Of a stretch of DNA of 64,000 nucleotides, positions 41,037 to 50,534 are shown piece after piece. The stretch spans positions 24,520 through 88,519 of the forward strand of contig JAFRWN010000140.1 in NCBI GenBank assembly GCA_017437965.1. Reading direction: 5' to 3'. Each line of letters opens with the position of its first letter. Position 1 is the first letter of the stretch. This DNA comes from Lachnospiraceae bacterium. Its GTDB lineage: Bacteria; Bacillota; Clostridia; Lachnospirales; Lachnospiraceae. Both the position numbers and the translations under genes were made by a program. Under the pieces are notes generated by a model that saw nothing but the letters and a program-made list of their open reading frames with translations, was not told the origin of the DNA and did not search any database.

Positions 41037-42767
41037 ATGAAAAAAATCAAGTTTTCAGGTACTATGAGTCTTTTTACTGCTGCTTTTGTCATGCTATTGT
41101 TTGTTGTCATCCTGAGGGAAATAAGAAGAAGTACCTATGCTGACGATTCGGTTCTCCAGGATGGTCTATATAATATTACTATCGACGGAGAAGAACATAA
41201 AGACGTCGATCTGTCCGATTTTACCTTCCCTACCGTAGAAAGAGGAACCCATATTTCGTATTCGACCGTGCTTAAAGGTGATGCTGTCGACAATCCGATG
41301 GTGATGCTCTATTCGGTGCATTCCGTAATGAAGGTGTTTATCGATGATGAACTCATACATGAATATGGTGATACCTCATGGCATATGCTCGGCTATGGTT
41401 ACATGAACGTGGATCTGCCGGATGATTATGTCGGAAAGACTCTTAGGATTGAGCAGACCGTAAATGAGAGCGGAGAGGTTTCATCGATCTATTATCCCAA
41501 AGTATATAATGCAAGGCATCTTCTCCATGATACACTGGACAAGAATATCACGCCGCTCGTGGTTGACATTGCACTTCTTGTAATAAGCCTTACTATCATG
41601 ATGATCTCCATGCTTTTCATGAACATCCTTCCGTCACTCAAAAACCTTGTGTGGCTTGCGGTTTCGTTCTTCTGCATGGGCCTGTGGGAGATGTGCAGCT
41701 ATAACCTTATCTGGCTGTTCTCGGACAATCTTGCTTTAAGAGGCTATCTTGAATATACTTCGCTCTACATCGCACCTTTCTTCCTGACACTGTATTTCTT
41801 TGATGATTTCTTTATCAAGGAAAAAGGAAAATCAAGATATTTATTCCTGGCTGTTCTGATAGCGCAGGGTGTATTCCCGGTTGTTGCGCTGACGCTTCAT
41901 TTCACGGATATAATGCATCTTCCGGCAGTGCTTTTGTATAGCCATATCCTTATGTTTACGGACATAGTCGTCATACTTTTCATGGTATTCAGGCAGATAA
42001 GGAGAAAAGAAGCGGTTCACAAGAGCATGCTGATCGGTATTTCTGTGCTGATCGCTTTCGGAATCAGCGATCTTGTGCGCTTTAACATCTACAGGTATGT
42101 AAAAAAGAGTTCGCAGGTTCACTACACCAGCTATCTTCTTGTCGGATTCTTTATTTTCATGGTAACGATGGTGATAGATTTCTTCATGAACCAGAGAAAA
42201 GGCCTTTATCTCGAGGCGAGAAACGATGCCTTGAACCACATGGCCTATGTCGACATGCTTACCGACATTGCGAACAGAAGACGCTGCGAGGAAGTTTTTG
42301 ATGCGCTGGTCGAGACGGGAGAAATCTTCGGAATCATAAGCTTTGACATGAATAATCTGAAGCTTACCAACGACAAGTTCGGACACATGGAGGGTGACAG
42401 GCTTCTTACGGATTTTGCGGGACTTTTGTCCTCTGTTTTCTCGGAATATGGTACCGTCGGACGTATGGGCGGCGATGAATTTATCGTTATTTTAAGGAAT
42501 GTTGACAGGCTTCAGTTCGAGCTTCTCGAGCAGAAGCTGGAGGAGAAGAGACTTGAAGTAAGTAAGGACCGTAAGCCTCTGCCGATAAATTATGCCTATG
42601 GTTACTGCCGCAGTGATGACAAGGAACTTAAGCTCTGCGACGGAAGCAGAATGGCAGTCAATGAGGTCTATAAAATAGCAGATGCCAGAATGTATGAAAA
42701 CAAACTGGCAATGAAGAAATATGCACCCCTGCCCGGCGAACCGGGCTTTGAGGATTTTGGATATTAG
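41037..42767 (+). CDS. membrane diguanylate cyclase (GGDEF) with outer jelly-roll sensor
   Basis: The 576-residue protein has one N-terminal helix, an outer beta-rich domain (about 35-170, with a jelly-roll look like sugar-binding sensor domains), seven or eight membrane helices (about 180-385, 7TM-DISM-like) and a C-terminal GGDEF domain with an intact active site GRMGGDEFIVIL and substrate motif DMNNLKLTNDKFGH. It should make cyclic di-GMP from two GTP in response to an outer ligand. No RxxD inhibitory site is evident upstream of GGDEF. The ATG follows AAAGGAC. Position near the glucan locus suggests control of adhesion or matrix on a substrate. Confidence 0.92.
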   Translation: MKKIKFSGTMSLFTAAFVMLLFVVILREIRRSTYADDSVLQDGLYNITIDGEEHKDVDLSDFTFPTVERGTHISYSTVLKGDAVDNPMVMLYSVHSVMKVFIDDELIHEYGDTSWHMLGYGYMNVDLPDDYVGKTLRIEQTVNESGEVSSIYYPKVYNARHLLHDTLDKNITPLVVDIALLVISLTIMMISMLFMNILPSLKNLVWLAVSFFCMGLWEMCSYNLIWLFSDNLALRGYLEYTSLYIAPFFLTLYFFDDFFIKEKGKSRYLFLAVLIAQGVFPVVALTLHFTDIMHLPAVLLYSHILMFTDIVVILFMVFRQIRRKEAVHKSMLIGISVLIAFGISDLVRFNIYRYVKKSSQVHYTSYLLVGFFIFMVTMVIDFFMNQRKGLYLEARNDALNHMAYVDMLTDIANRRRCEEVFDALVETGEIFGIISFDMNNLKLTNDKFGHMEGDRLLTDFAGLLSSVFSEYGTVGRMGGDEFIVILRNVDRLQFELLEQKLEEKRLEVSKDRKPLPINYAYGYCRSDDKELKLCDGSRMAVNEVYKIADARMYENKLAMKKYAPLPGEPGFEDFGY

Positions 42768-44122
42768 TTTTTTGAACCGGCTGCGGGCTTACGACTGAGG
42801 ATGCAAAGCACTTCCACGTTTGCGGTGTGCGGAAACATATCGTAAGGACGTATGCACTCTGCTTTGTATTTTTTGCCGGCAAGGAAGCGCAGATCCCTGG
42901 CAAGCGTTGCGGGATTGCATGAAATATAAATGAGCTTTTCGGGCTTCATTTTTACAACGGCGGAAAGAAAGTTTTCGCCGGCACCGCTTCTCGGCGGATC
43001 CATTATTATACAGGAGTAATGCAGGTCGGCACCTATTGCCGCCGAAAGAAAATCTCCGGCATCTTCGTCTATGAAACGCAGGTTGGTAAAGCCTGCGTTT
43101 TTTGCGCTTTCACGGGCATCCCTTACGGCAGCGGGATTAAGCTCGACGCCTGTCATTTCCTTTGCACCGGAAAGCTTTGCGGCCGTCATCGCGATGGTTC
43201 CGATCCCGCAGTATGCATCAAGCACGGTATCGTCTTTTCCGAGTCCCGAGAGCTTTACCGCGTCGGTATAGATTTTTTCAGCCATCTCGGTATTTACCTG
43301 GTAGAAGGAGTGTGCGGATATGCGGAAGCGTATGCCGCAGAGCTCGTCCGTTACATAGCCCGGACCATAAAGTATTTCATCCTTGTCACCAAGGACAAAG
43401 GATGTCTTTTTATTGTTGAAATTCAGTATCACGGTCTTTACAAAGGGATGCTTTTTGACGATTTCATCGGCAAGCCTGTGCTTCTCGGGAAAGATTTTTG
43501 TTCCGCAGACAAGGCATACAAGGGTTTCGCCGGTCTTTGAAATACGGAAAAGCACATGGCGCAGGGTTCCCCTTCTGGTATCCTCATTATAGGGAGGAAG
43601 GCGGAAGTCGTCCATGAATTTGCGTATGGTCTTCATTACCTCCGAGGCTTCCGTTCTTTCAATCTGGCACTCGGTTACAGGTACAAGCTGGTGGGAGGTT
43701 TCTTCATAAAGCCCTGAGGTGACCTTGCCCTTTTTACTGAGGGAAAGAGTTGCATGAACCTTGTTGCGGTAGTGGAAGGAGTTTTCTCCCATGCCGGTGC
43801 AGTCGGCCACTTCTCCGAAATCGGACAGAAGCTTTTTGCATACTTCGGTTTTCAGACGGAGCTCGTTTTCATAGGAGGTATGGAGAAAGCTGCAGCCGCC
43901 GCATTTTTCATAGACAGGACAGACAGGGTTTATCCTTTCTTCGGATATTTCAGTGATCTTTTCCACCTTTGCACGTCCTTTGTCCTTACCGTAAAGCAGG
44001 CTTACCTCTGCCTTCTCGCCCGGTAACAGCCCTTTTGTTTCAAAGGTTGCATTGTTGAATGAAAAGACCGAAGCAAAATTTTCATTTAAAGCCGTACATC
44101 TGATTGTATAAGTCTTGCCCAT
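42764..44122 (-). CDS. 23S rRNA/tRNA uracil-5 methyltransferase (RlmD/TrmA family)
   Basis: The 452-residue enzyme has an N-terminal TRAM domain, a 4Fe-4S cluster motif (CPVYEKCGGCSF, with a fourth Cys upstream or downstream), a SAM-binding fold with DAYCGIGTIAMTAA, catalytic DPPRSGAG and nucleophile Cys in ISCNPATLARDL. It methylates uridine C5 in 23S rRNA (U1939 or U747 type) or tRNA; sequence alone does not separate RlmD, RlmC and RlmCD. The start MGKTYTIRC at 44122 follows GGAGGTGAGG. It overlaps the end of the GGDEF gene by four bases in convergent orientation. Confidence 0.92.
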   Translation of the reverse strand: MGKTYTIRCTALNENFASVFSFNNATFETKGLLPGEKAEVSLLYGKDKGRAKVEKITEISEERINPVCPVYEKCGGCSFLHTSYENELRLKTEVCKKLLSDFGEVADCTGMGENSFHYRNKVHATLSLSKKGKVTSGLYEETSHQLVPVTECQIERTEASEVMKTIRKFMDDFRLPPYNEDTRRGTLRHVLFRISKTGETLVCLVCGTKIFPEKHRLADEIVKKHPFVKTVILNFNNKKTSFVLGDKDEILYGPGYVTDELCGIRFRISAHSFYQVNTEMAEKIYTDAVKLSGLGKDDTVLDAYCGIGTIAMTAAKLSGAKEMTGVELNPAAVRDARESAKNAGFTNLRFIDEDAGDFLSAAIGADLHYSCIIMDPPRSGAGENFLSAVVKMKPEKLIYISCNPATLARDLRFLAGKKYKAECIRPYDMFPHTANVEVLCILSRKPAAGSKN

Positions 44123-44203
44123 GTGCCTCACCTCCGTAAAATTGGTGTTGGATAAATTATAACATATTATACGCAAAATAACACTTATAAATTTAAAAAT
44201 TCC

Positions 44204-44232
44204 TTTACATAGACAAGTAGAATTGGTAGAAT
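44204..44232 (+). promoter_or_regulatory. sigma-70 promoter of the GH25 lysozyme gene
   Basis: TTTACA (44204-44209), 17 bases and TAGAAT (44227-44232), about 50 bases before the ATG at 44283. Confidence 0.7.
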
Positions 44233-44282
44233 ATAAAGAGGCTTAAAATACCTGAAATATGTGATTTACAGGGTGAAAAATA

Positions 44283-45536
44283 ATGATAAAAAAGAAAATG
44301 GTTTACAAAACGGCAGCACTTTCGATAGCACTTATGATGCTTGCGGGCGGGTGCGGAAAAAAGGAAAGCAGCAGTGAATCAGGCTTGGCAGAAAGCAGTG
44401 TGGAAAGCATTGCAGAAAGCAGCGTGGAATCTTCCGGAAGCACGGAAACTAAGGAGAGTTCCGAGATTTCAGAACCTACGGAAACTCCGGAGACGACAGA
44501 AATCCCTGCGCCGACAGATACTCCTGAACCTACGGAAACTCCGACACCGACTGAGGAACCGGCTCCGACGGAAACTCCGTACAAAAAATATGAGGTGAAG
44601 GAGCTTACCGCTGCGGATGACAAAACAGCTCCGATAATAATAAGCATCACTAAAAATCCGACGCTTGTAAAGGGCAATGCATTTGATGTCACAAAGTATA
44701 TTTCCTATGCGGATGATGTATGCCGTAATGTAAAACTTCTGACTTCCGGAGAAGTTGATATCAACACACCCGGAGACTATCCGCTTTCGATAGTGCTTAA
44801 GGACGATGCAGGTCATGAAACGGCTGCAGCGATGACGGTTACGATACTTGCCGAAGCACCCGAAAAAAAGCCGGGCGGAGGCGGCGGAACCGTTACAAAA
44901 GAGCAGTTTTCGGATTTCCTTGCAAACTATAAGACTGATAAAACCATGGTCGGTATCGATGTATCAAAATGGCAGGACAAGATCGATTTTGAAAAGGTAA
45001 AGGCAGCAGGCTGTGAATTCGTAATGATAAGGCTCGGAGGCTATGATGACGGATCGACCTATACCGACAAGTTTTTTGCGGACAACATTAAAAATGCCAA
45101 GGCAGCGGGACTTAAGGTCGGCCTTTACTGGCATGCCGAGGAAAGCAGCGTGGAGGAAGTAAAAAACAACGTGGTATATCTGCTTGACGTTCTCGGCGGA
45201 GAAAGCCTTGATCTTCCGATAGCATATGACTGGGAGGACTTCTCAAAATTCCCGAAGCACAACATGTCCATGTATGACCTGAATGCCTGCTTTGAGGTGT
45301 TCTGTGACGAGCTTCATGAGGCGGGTTATGAAGGCTGTATCTACAGCAGCAAAAACCCTCTCGGATACATGTGGACGAACGAAAGAAACCACCCTGTATG
45401 GATGGCTCATTACACCAAGCAGAGCAATTACGAGGGCGAGTATTTCATGTGGCAGCATTCATGTACGGGACGCATCGACGGAATCAACGGAGATGTCGAT
45501 CTTGACGTACTTTATCTTGACAGAATAGAGGTATAA
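44283..45536 (+). CDS. GH25 lysozyme lipoprotein
   Basis: The 417-residue product has a lipid-attachment Cys in LAGGC (about residue 24), a Glu/Ser/Thr/Pro linker with repeated ETPxPT units (about 28-100), an Ig-like domain (about 105-190), a Gly-rich hinge and a C-terminal GH25 muramidase domain. The latter contains VGIDVSKWQDKIDF, LYWHAEE, the catalytic IAYDWED acidic cluster and QHSCTG with DVDLDVLY near the end. It cleaves MurNAc-GlcNAc bonds in peptidoglycan and is tethered outside the cell, probably for wall remodelling. Confidence 0.93.
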   Translation: MIKKKMVYKTAALSIALMMLAGGCGKKESSSESGLAESSVESIAESSVESSGSTETKESSEISEPTETPETTEIPAPTDTPEPTETPTPTEEPAPTETPYKKYEVKELTAADDKTAPIIISITKNPTLVKGNAFDVTKYISYADDVCRNVKLLTSGEVDINTPGDYPLSIVLKDDAGHETAAAMTVTILAEAPEKKPGGGGGTVTKEQFSDFLANYKTDKTMVGIDVSKWQDKIDFEKVKAAGCEFVMIRLGGYDDGSTYTDKFFADNIKNAKAAGLKVGLYWHAEESSVEEVKNNVVYLLDVLGGESLDLPIAYDWEDFSKFPKHNMSMYDLNACFEVFCDELHEAGYEGCIYSSKNPLGYMWTNERNHPVWMAHYTKQSNYEGEYFMWQHSCTGRIDGINGDVDLDVLYLDRIEV

Positions 45537-45587
45537 ATATTATAATATACCTTAGTTTAAAATAAAATAAAGGAAGGTATTCAGACA

Positions 45588-47069
45588 ATGATGAACAACA
45601 CCCCCAAAGCAAAGATCGGTATTGTTGCCGTAAGCCGTGACTGCTTCCCCGAGAGTCTTTCCGTAAACAGGAGAAAAGCCCTCGTAGCAGCATACAAGGC
45701 TAAGTACAATGCCGAGGATATCTATGAGTGTCCGGTATGTATCGTTGAAAGCGAAACCCAGATGCTTGAGGCACTCGCTGATATCAAAGCTGCAGAATGT
45801 AATGCACTCTGTGTATATCTCGGAAATTTCGGTCCCGAGATTTCAGAATCCATGCTCGTTCAGAACTTCGACGGTCCCGCAATGATCTGCGCAGCTGCAG
45901 AGGAAAGCAAGAATGATCTTTCCGACGGCAGAGGCGATGCATACTGCGGCGTTCTGAATGCATCATATAACCTTGCACTCCGCAATGTTAAGGCTTACAT
46001 TCCCGAGTATCCTGTAGGCGATGCTGATGCATGTGCCGACATGATCCATGATTTCGTGCCTATCGCAAAGGCTCTCTACGCACTTAAGAACCTGAAGATT
46101 TTCTCCTTCGGTCCCAGACCGCTTAACTTCCTTGCATGTAACGCTCCTATCAAGCAGCTTTACAACATGGGCATCGAAATCGAGGAGAATTCGGAGCTCG
46201 ATCTTTATGAGTCATTTCTTAAGCATGAAGGCGACGCAAGAATCGCAGGCGTTGTAGCTGACATGGAAAAAGAGCTTGGCGCAGGAAACAAGAAGCCCGA
46301 GATCCTTTCAAGACTTGCACAGTATGAGCTTACTCTCCTTGACTGGATCGACGCTCACAAGGGCAAGGCTAAATTCTTCTGCATCGCAGGAAAGTGCTGG
46401 CCTGCATTCCAGACCATGTTCAAGTGCGTTCCCTGCTATGTAAACAGCCGTTTTGCTTCACGCGGTATCCCCGTAGCATGCGAAGTTGATATCTACGGTG
46501 CTCTTTCAGAGTACATCGGAACTGTTGTCAGCGATGATATCGTTACACTCCTTGACATCAACAACTCGGTACCCGAGGATATGTACAAGGCTTCAATCGA
46601 GGGAACCTTCCCTTACACCCACAAGGATACCTTCATGGGCTTCCATTGCGGAAATACAGCAAGCTCAAAGATGTCAAGCTGCGAGATGAAGTATCAGAAG
46701 ATCATGGCAAGAAATCTTCCTATCGAGGTTACAAACGGAACTCTCGAGGGCGATATCGCACCCGGACCTATCACCTTCTACAGACTGCAGTCAACAGCTG
46801 ACGCACAGATCAAGGCATATATCGCACAGGGCGAGATCCTTCCCGTTGCTACCTGCTCATTCGGTGGTATCGGCGTATTCGCAATTCCCGAGATGGGACG
46901 TTTCTACCGTCATGTACTGATCGAGAAGAACTTCCCTCATCACGGTGCGGTTGCTTTCGGTCACTACGGCAAGGCACTCTTCGAGGTATTCAAGTATCTC
47001 GGCGTAAAAGACATCGGTTTCAACCAGCCTAAGGGCATGATGTATCCTACAGAGAATCCCTGGGGATAA
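45588..47069 (+). CDS. L-fucose/L-arabinose isomerase-like protein
   Basis: The 493-residue cytoplasmic protein of the fucose isomerase family has an N-terminal alpha/beta domain (KIGIVAVSRDCFPESL), a central domain (GPRPLNFLACNAPIKQL, FCIAGKCWPAFQTMF) and a C-terminal domain with HCGNTASSKM. Such enzymes interconvert aldoses and ketoses using Mn2+. No kinase, aldolase or transporter for fucose or arabinose is next to it, so the substrate is uncertain. The start at 45588 is preceded by AAGGAAGG; a second ATG lies 3 bases downstream. A hairpin terminator follows. Confidence 0.85.
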   Translation: MMNNTPKAKIGIVAVSRDCFPESLSVNRRKALVAAYKAKYNAEDIYECPVCIVESETQMLEALADIKAAECNALCVYLGNFGPEISESMLVQNFDGPAMICAAAEESKNDLSDGRGDAYCGVLNASYNLALRNVKAYIPEYPVGDADACADMIHDFVPIAKALYALKNLKIFSFGPRPLNFLACNAPIKQLYNMGIEIEENSELDLYESFLKHEGDARIAGVVADMEKELGAGNKKPEILSRLAQYELTLLDWIDAHKGKAKFFCIAGKCWPAFQTMFKCVPCYVNSRFASRGIPVACEVDIYGALSEYIGTVVSDDIVTLLDINNSVPEDMYKASIEGTFPYTHKDTFMGFHCGNTASSKMSSCEMKYQKIMARNLPIEVTNGTLEGDIAPGPITFYRLQSTADAQIKAYIAQGEILPVATCSFGGIGVFAIPEMGRFYRHVLIEKNFPHHGAVAFGHYGKALFEVFKYLGVKDIGFNQPKGMMYPTENPWG

Positions 47070-47093
47070 TTAAAACAACAGGATTTAAATTAA

Positions 47094-47120
47094 GGGGTGC
47101 CGGGCTCCGGTGCCCCTTTA
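47094..47120 (+). terminator. likely terminator after the isomerase-like gene
   Basis: GGGGTGCCGG and CCGGTGCCCC pair with two G-U pairs around a 3-base loop, followed by TTTAAACC. The short T-run suggests partial read-through into the chaperone gene that starts at 47145. Confidence 0.65.
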
Positions 47121-47144
47121 AACCTTTAAAAACGGTGAAAGTTA

Positions 47145-48305
47145 ATGAGTGAAGAAGAAAAGAAAGAACCCATAGATACGCAGAAAGAAGAAGTCATCTT
47201 AAGGACGACAAAAGTTCTTAAGGTGCTTTTTGTCGTGCTCGCAATTGCCGTAATCATTATGCTGATTTACAGGCTGACGACAGGAAAGAAGAAGGAAAGC
47301 GACACGACGCTCTACATAATGAAAAACGCAGACAAGCATGTGAGCTCGCTCGGAGAATATAAGAAGCTTGGCTATACCAGGCATGACACGCTTGTTACCG
47401 ATGACGAGATCAATGAAAAAATACAGGGCTATGTTACACGCGGAACACGCTATGAGAAGCTTGATGGCAGGATGGGAAGCCTGCTTGAGCCGGGCGATAT
47501 TGTAAACTGTACCTATGTTGTTTCAAAGGACGGCAAGGAGCTTGAGAAAAAGACAGGGCTCTTTGAAATCGGCTCAGGTAAATTTGCCGAGTTTGAAAAG
47601 GCACTTGTGGGCCATGTGGTCGGAGATACGGTAGAATTCAATGCAACGGTTCCCGCGGACTATGAAACCGCAGATGACAAAACGGCGCTCAAGGGTGAGA
47701 AGCTGAACTTCTCGGTAACCCTTAATTATGTGTGCTCGAGATATGTTCCCGAGCTTGACGACAGCTTTGCTTCGGAGATCACGGGAGGAGAATGCACAAG
47801 CGTAGATGGTCTCCATGATTATTTCTATGAGAAGCTGACCAAGCGCAAGGAAACCGAAGCCATGGCAGAAATAAAGGATGAGCTTCTTGCAAAGTTGATA
47901 GAAAGCACAAGCTTCAAAGACCTTGACGGTCTGGTCGACAATGATTTCGGCAAAATGAAGGATTACTATGAAACCCTTGCTTCCACCAGAGGCTTAAGCT
48001 TTGAGGATTATATGAAAAACGAGCTCGGCATGGAGCCGGACGAGTGGGAGAAAGATTGCAGGGAACTGCTTCTTGAAAGCATAAAGGAAAGGCTGGTGCT
48101 TCAGTCCGTTGCCGACAAGGAAAAGCTCAAGGTAAAGAAGAATTCCAAAGAATACAAGGAAATGATAGATGAGTACATGGCAAAGGATGGCTACACCGAT
48201 GAGAAGAAATATCTCGAGGATATCGGTGAGGACGTTGTGCTCTGCAACATGACCTATGAGCTTGCGATCAAGTTCATAATGAGTACCGCAGTGGCTGAAT
48301 CTTAA
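47145..48305 (+). CDS. membrane-anchored trigger-factor-like FKBP peptidyl-prolyl isomerase
   Basis: The 386-residue protein has a short cytoplasmic tail, one membrane helix (about 26-43), an FKBP-type domain (about 108-200, with LLEPGDIVNCTYVVS and FEKALVGHVVGDTVEF) and a long helical C-terminal region with trigger-factor-like segments (PELDDSFASEITGGE, YLEDIGEDVVLCNM). Unlike true trigger factor it has no ribosome-binding N-domain and is placed outside the membrane. It probably assists folding of secreted proteins, similar in job to PrsA. It precedes a single-pass protein gene that has its own promoter. Confidence 0.85.
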   Translation: MSEEEKKEPIDTQKEEVILRTTKVLKVLFVVLAIAVIIMLIYRLTTGKKKESDTTLYIMKNADKHVSSLGEYKKLGYTRHDTLVTDDEINEKIQGYVTRGTRYEKLDGRMGSLLEPGDIVNCTYVVSKDGKELEKKTGLFEIGSGKFAEFEKALVGHVVGDTVEFNATVPADYETADDKTALKGEKLNFSVTLNYVCSRYVPELDDSFASEITGGECTSVDGLHDYFYEKLTKRKETEAMAEIKDELLAKLIESTSFKDLDGLVDNDFGKMKDYYETLASTRGLSFEDYMKNELGMEPDEWEKDCRELLLESIKERLVLQSVADKEKLKVKKNSKEYKEMIDEYMAKDGYTDEKKYLEDIGEDVVLCNMTYELAIKFIMSTAVAES

Positions 48306-48332
48306 GATTTGCCTAAGATGGAAGCGCAAAAC

Positions 48333-48361
48333 TTGTAAAAAATACAGGTATATGCTATAAT
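48333..48361 (+). promoter_or_regulatory. sigma-70 promoter before 48393 gene
   Basis: TTGTAA (48333-48338), 17 bases and a perfect TATAAT (48356-48361), 31 bases before the ATG. It probably drives the 48393 gene together with the NfeD and SPFH genes. Confidence 0.78.
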
Positions 48362-48392
48362 TGTCAGTAAGTTTTTTTAGACAGGAGACATT

Positions 48393-49094
48393 ATGTCAGG
48401 AAATAACAAAAACATAGATGATTATGATGAGGAATATGACGAGCCCGGAGTAGAAGAATCGGGCTTTAAGGCTTTCCTTGTACATCCCAGGAAAAAGCAG
48501 ATGATTGTCGTTGCGGCAGTTTTCTGTGTGCTTTTCTTAGGTGTACTGATTTCGGTTGTTGCTCTGGTCGATCCGGCATCAGCCAAGAAAAAGAGTTCGG
48601 AAAGTACTGAAACTACAGTAACTCCTGCGGAGACGAGCGTTACGCCAAAAGAAAGCAGTTCGGAGGAGACGTCCAAGAGCAATATTCCGAAGAAGACCTC
48701 GGAGGAGAACAAGGCATCCCTCGATGTCACACTGATTCCGGGTTATGTTTTCCCGGATGATTCAGTCGGCAATCCGGATTACAAGCCTCCGGTAACGAAA
48801 GCTCCGGTAAGCGATGTGACAAAAACACCGGCGCCCACAAAGAAGGCAGATCCGACACCTGTGCCAGTAAAGAAGGACACTCCGACTCCTACACCCGAGA
48901 TCACTGCAGAGCCTACACAGGCTGAGATCACCGCTGAGCCTACACAGGCTGATATTACGGCAGAACCTACGGCTCCGGAAAATCCCGAGTCTACCGAAAC
49001 ACCGACTCCGACCGAAGAGCCCGAGGTGACTTCCGAACCGACACCCGATCCGGGAAACACAGAAAATCCCGGTGAAGATAATACACAAGAATAA
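48393..49094 (+). CDS. single-pass membrane protein with long Thr/Pro/Glu-rich outer tail
   Basis: The 233-residue protein has an acidic cytoplasmic N-terminus (about 33 residues rich in Asp, Glu, Tyr), one membrane helix (about 36-58) and an outer region that is almost entirely low-complexity: Ser/Thr/Glu, then PTPVPVKK and three AEPTQ-type repeats. No folded outer domain is visible. It may be a wall-spanning spacer; no partner is evident apart from the NfeD/SPFH genes that follow 14 bp downstream. I do not recognise a family. Confidence 0.7.
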   Translation: MSGNNKNIDDYDEEYDEPGVEESGFKAFLVHPRKKQMIVVAAVFCVLFLGVLISVVALVDPASAKKKSSESTETTVTPAETSVTPKESSSEETSKSNIPKKTSEENKASLDVTLIPGYVFPDDSVGNPDYKPPVTKAPVSDVTKTPAPTKKADPTPVPVKKDTPTPTPEITAEPTQAEITAEPTQADITAEPTAPENPESTETPTPTEEPEVTSEPTPDPGNTENPGEDNTQE

Positions 49095-49108
49095 AGGGGG
49101 AAAGAAGT

Positions 49109-49555
49109 ATGGGAATATTATTCTGGATAGTACTGATGATCGTTCTTCTGATCATCGAAGCTGCAACTTACGGACTTGCAACCATATGGTTTGCCGCCGG
49201 TGCACTGGTTTCCGGAATTTTCTCGCTGTTTGTGCATGACATGGTATGGCTCGAATGGGTAATATTCGCTGCAGTTTCGGCAGTAACCCTTTTGCTTCTT
49301 CGTCCATACGCAATCGGCAGACTGAAGGAAATGAACAAAAATAACAAAACGGGAATCGATACTTATATCGGCCAGACCGCAAAGGTGCTTGAGACAATCA
49401 ACAATCTCGAAGGAACCGGAAGGGCGGACTACAAGGGCCAGTCATGGGCAGCACGTTCAAACGATGATTCAAAGATCATCGAAAAGGACAGTCTGGTAAA
49501 GATACTTGAAATCAAAGGTGTAAACCTTATAGTAGAAGAGATAAAGGAGGCATAA
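49109..49555 (+). CDS. NfeD-like membrane protein
   Basis: The 148-residue protein has two to three membrane helices in the first 75 residues (including EAATYGLATIWFAAGALVSG) and a soluble OB-fold domain (about 85-148) with GQTAKVLETINNLEGTGRAD and VLIVEEI-like last strand (here NLIVEEI). Short NfeD proteins are encoded with an SPFH protein and help it organise membrane microdomains. The SPFH gene begins 2 bases after its stop, an operon arrangement conserved across bacteria. Confidence 0.9.
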   Translation: MGILFWIVLMIVLLIIEAATYGLATIWFAAGALVSGIFSLFVHDMVWLEWVIFAAVSAVTLLLLRPYAIGRLKEMNKNNKTGIDTYIGQTAKVLETINNLEGTGRADYKGQSWAARSNDDSKIIEKDSLVKILEIKGVNLIVEEIKEA

Positions 49556-49557
49556 TC

Positions 49558-50511
49558 ATGATTATTCTCAGCGCTACAACAACAATACTCTGGATAGTGG
49601 TTATCGCGGTAATCGCTCTTATCATTCTCGGCGGCTGCGTAAAGATCGTTCCCCAGGCCCAGGCATTCGTTATCGAACGTCTCGGCGGATATCTTGCAAC
49701 CTGGCATGTAGGAGTGCATTTCAAGCTTCCCTTCTTTGATACTGTTGCAAGAAGGGTAATACTCAAGGAACAGGTTGTGGATTTCCCTCCTCAGCCGGTT
49801 ATCACAAAGGATAACGTTACCATGAGAATCGATACTGTCGTATTCTTCCAGATTACCGACCCCAAGCTTTATGCATATGGTGTCGAGAATCCCATCATGG
49901 CAATCGAAAACCTTACAGCAACAACACTCCGTAACATAATCGGTGATCTCGAGCTTGATGAAACACTTACCTCAAGAGAGACCATCAATACCAAGATGAG
50001 AGCAAATCTTGATGCGGCAACAGATCCTTGGGGAATCAAGGTAAACCGTGTCGAGCTTAAGAATATCATGCCTCCCGCAGCAATTCAGGATGCGATGGAG
50101 AAGCAGATGAAGGCAGAGCGTGAAAGACGTGAGGCCATCCTTATCGCAGAAGGTGAGAAGAAGTCCACCATTCTTATCGCAGAAGGTAAGAAGGAATCCG
50201 CAATCCTTGATGCAGAGGCTGAAAAGGAAGCTGCAATCCTTCGTGCAGAGGCTAAGAAGGAAGCTACGATCCGTGAGGCAGAAGGTCAGGCTGAGGCTAT
50301 ACTTGCAGTACAGAAGGCTAATGCACAGGGTCTTATGTTCCTTAATGATGCTGCTCCCGTTGATGCAGTACTTAAGCTCAAGAGCCTTGAGGCTTTTGCA
50401 AAGGCTGCAGACGGTAAGGCTACCAAGATCATCATCCCTTCGGAGATTCAGAGCATCGCAGGTCTTGCCAGCGGTGTCGTAGAGGCAGCAAAGGGAGAAA
50501 AAAACCAGTAA
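49558..50511 (+). CDS. SPFH/stomatin-like membrane protein
   Basis: The 317-residue protein has one N-terminal membrane helix, an SPFH/PHB domain (about 30-190, FVIERLGGYLATWHVGVHFK, DTVVFFQITDP) and a long Ala/Glu/Lys coiled coil (about 190-260) of repeated AEGEKKSTIL-type units, then an Ala-rich C-terminus. It belongs to the QmcA/stomatin subgroup that forms ring assemblies in membranes. It pairs with the NfeD-like protein upstream. The start ATG overlaps a GGAGGCATAATC leader. Confidence 0.93.
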   Translation: MIILSATTTILWIVVIAVIALIILGGCVKIVPQAQAFVIERLGGYLATWHVGVHFKLPFFDTVARRVILKEQVVDFPPQPVITKDNVTMRIDTVVFFQITDPKLYAYGVENPIMAIENLTATTLRNIIGDLELDETLTSRETINTKMRANLDAATDPWGIKVNRVELKNIMPPAAIQDAMEKQMKAERERREAILIAEGEKKSTILIAEGKKESAILDAEAEKEAAILRAEAKKEATIREAEGQAEAILAVQKANAQGLMFLNDAAPVDAVLKLKSLEAFAKAADGKATKIIIPSEIQSIAGLASGVVEAAKGEKNQ

Positions 50512-50534
50512 AATACTAACGGAGACAATAAATT

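Noticed and set aside
42764..44176. Longer start for the rRNA methyltransferase at 44176
   Set aside because: The extra 18 residues are unlike the family and the GGAGGTGAGG site directs translation to 44122.
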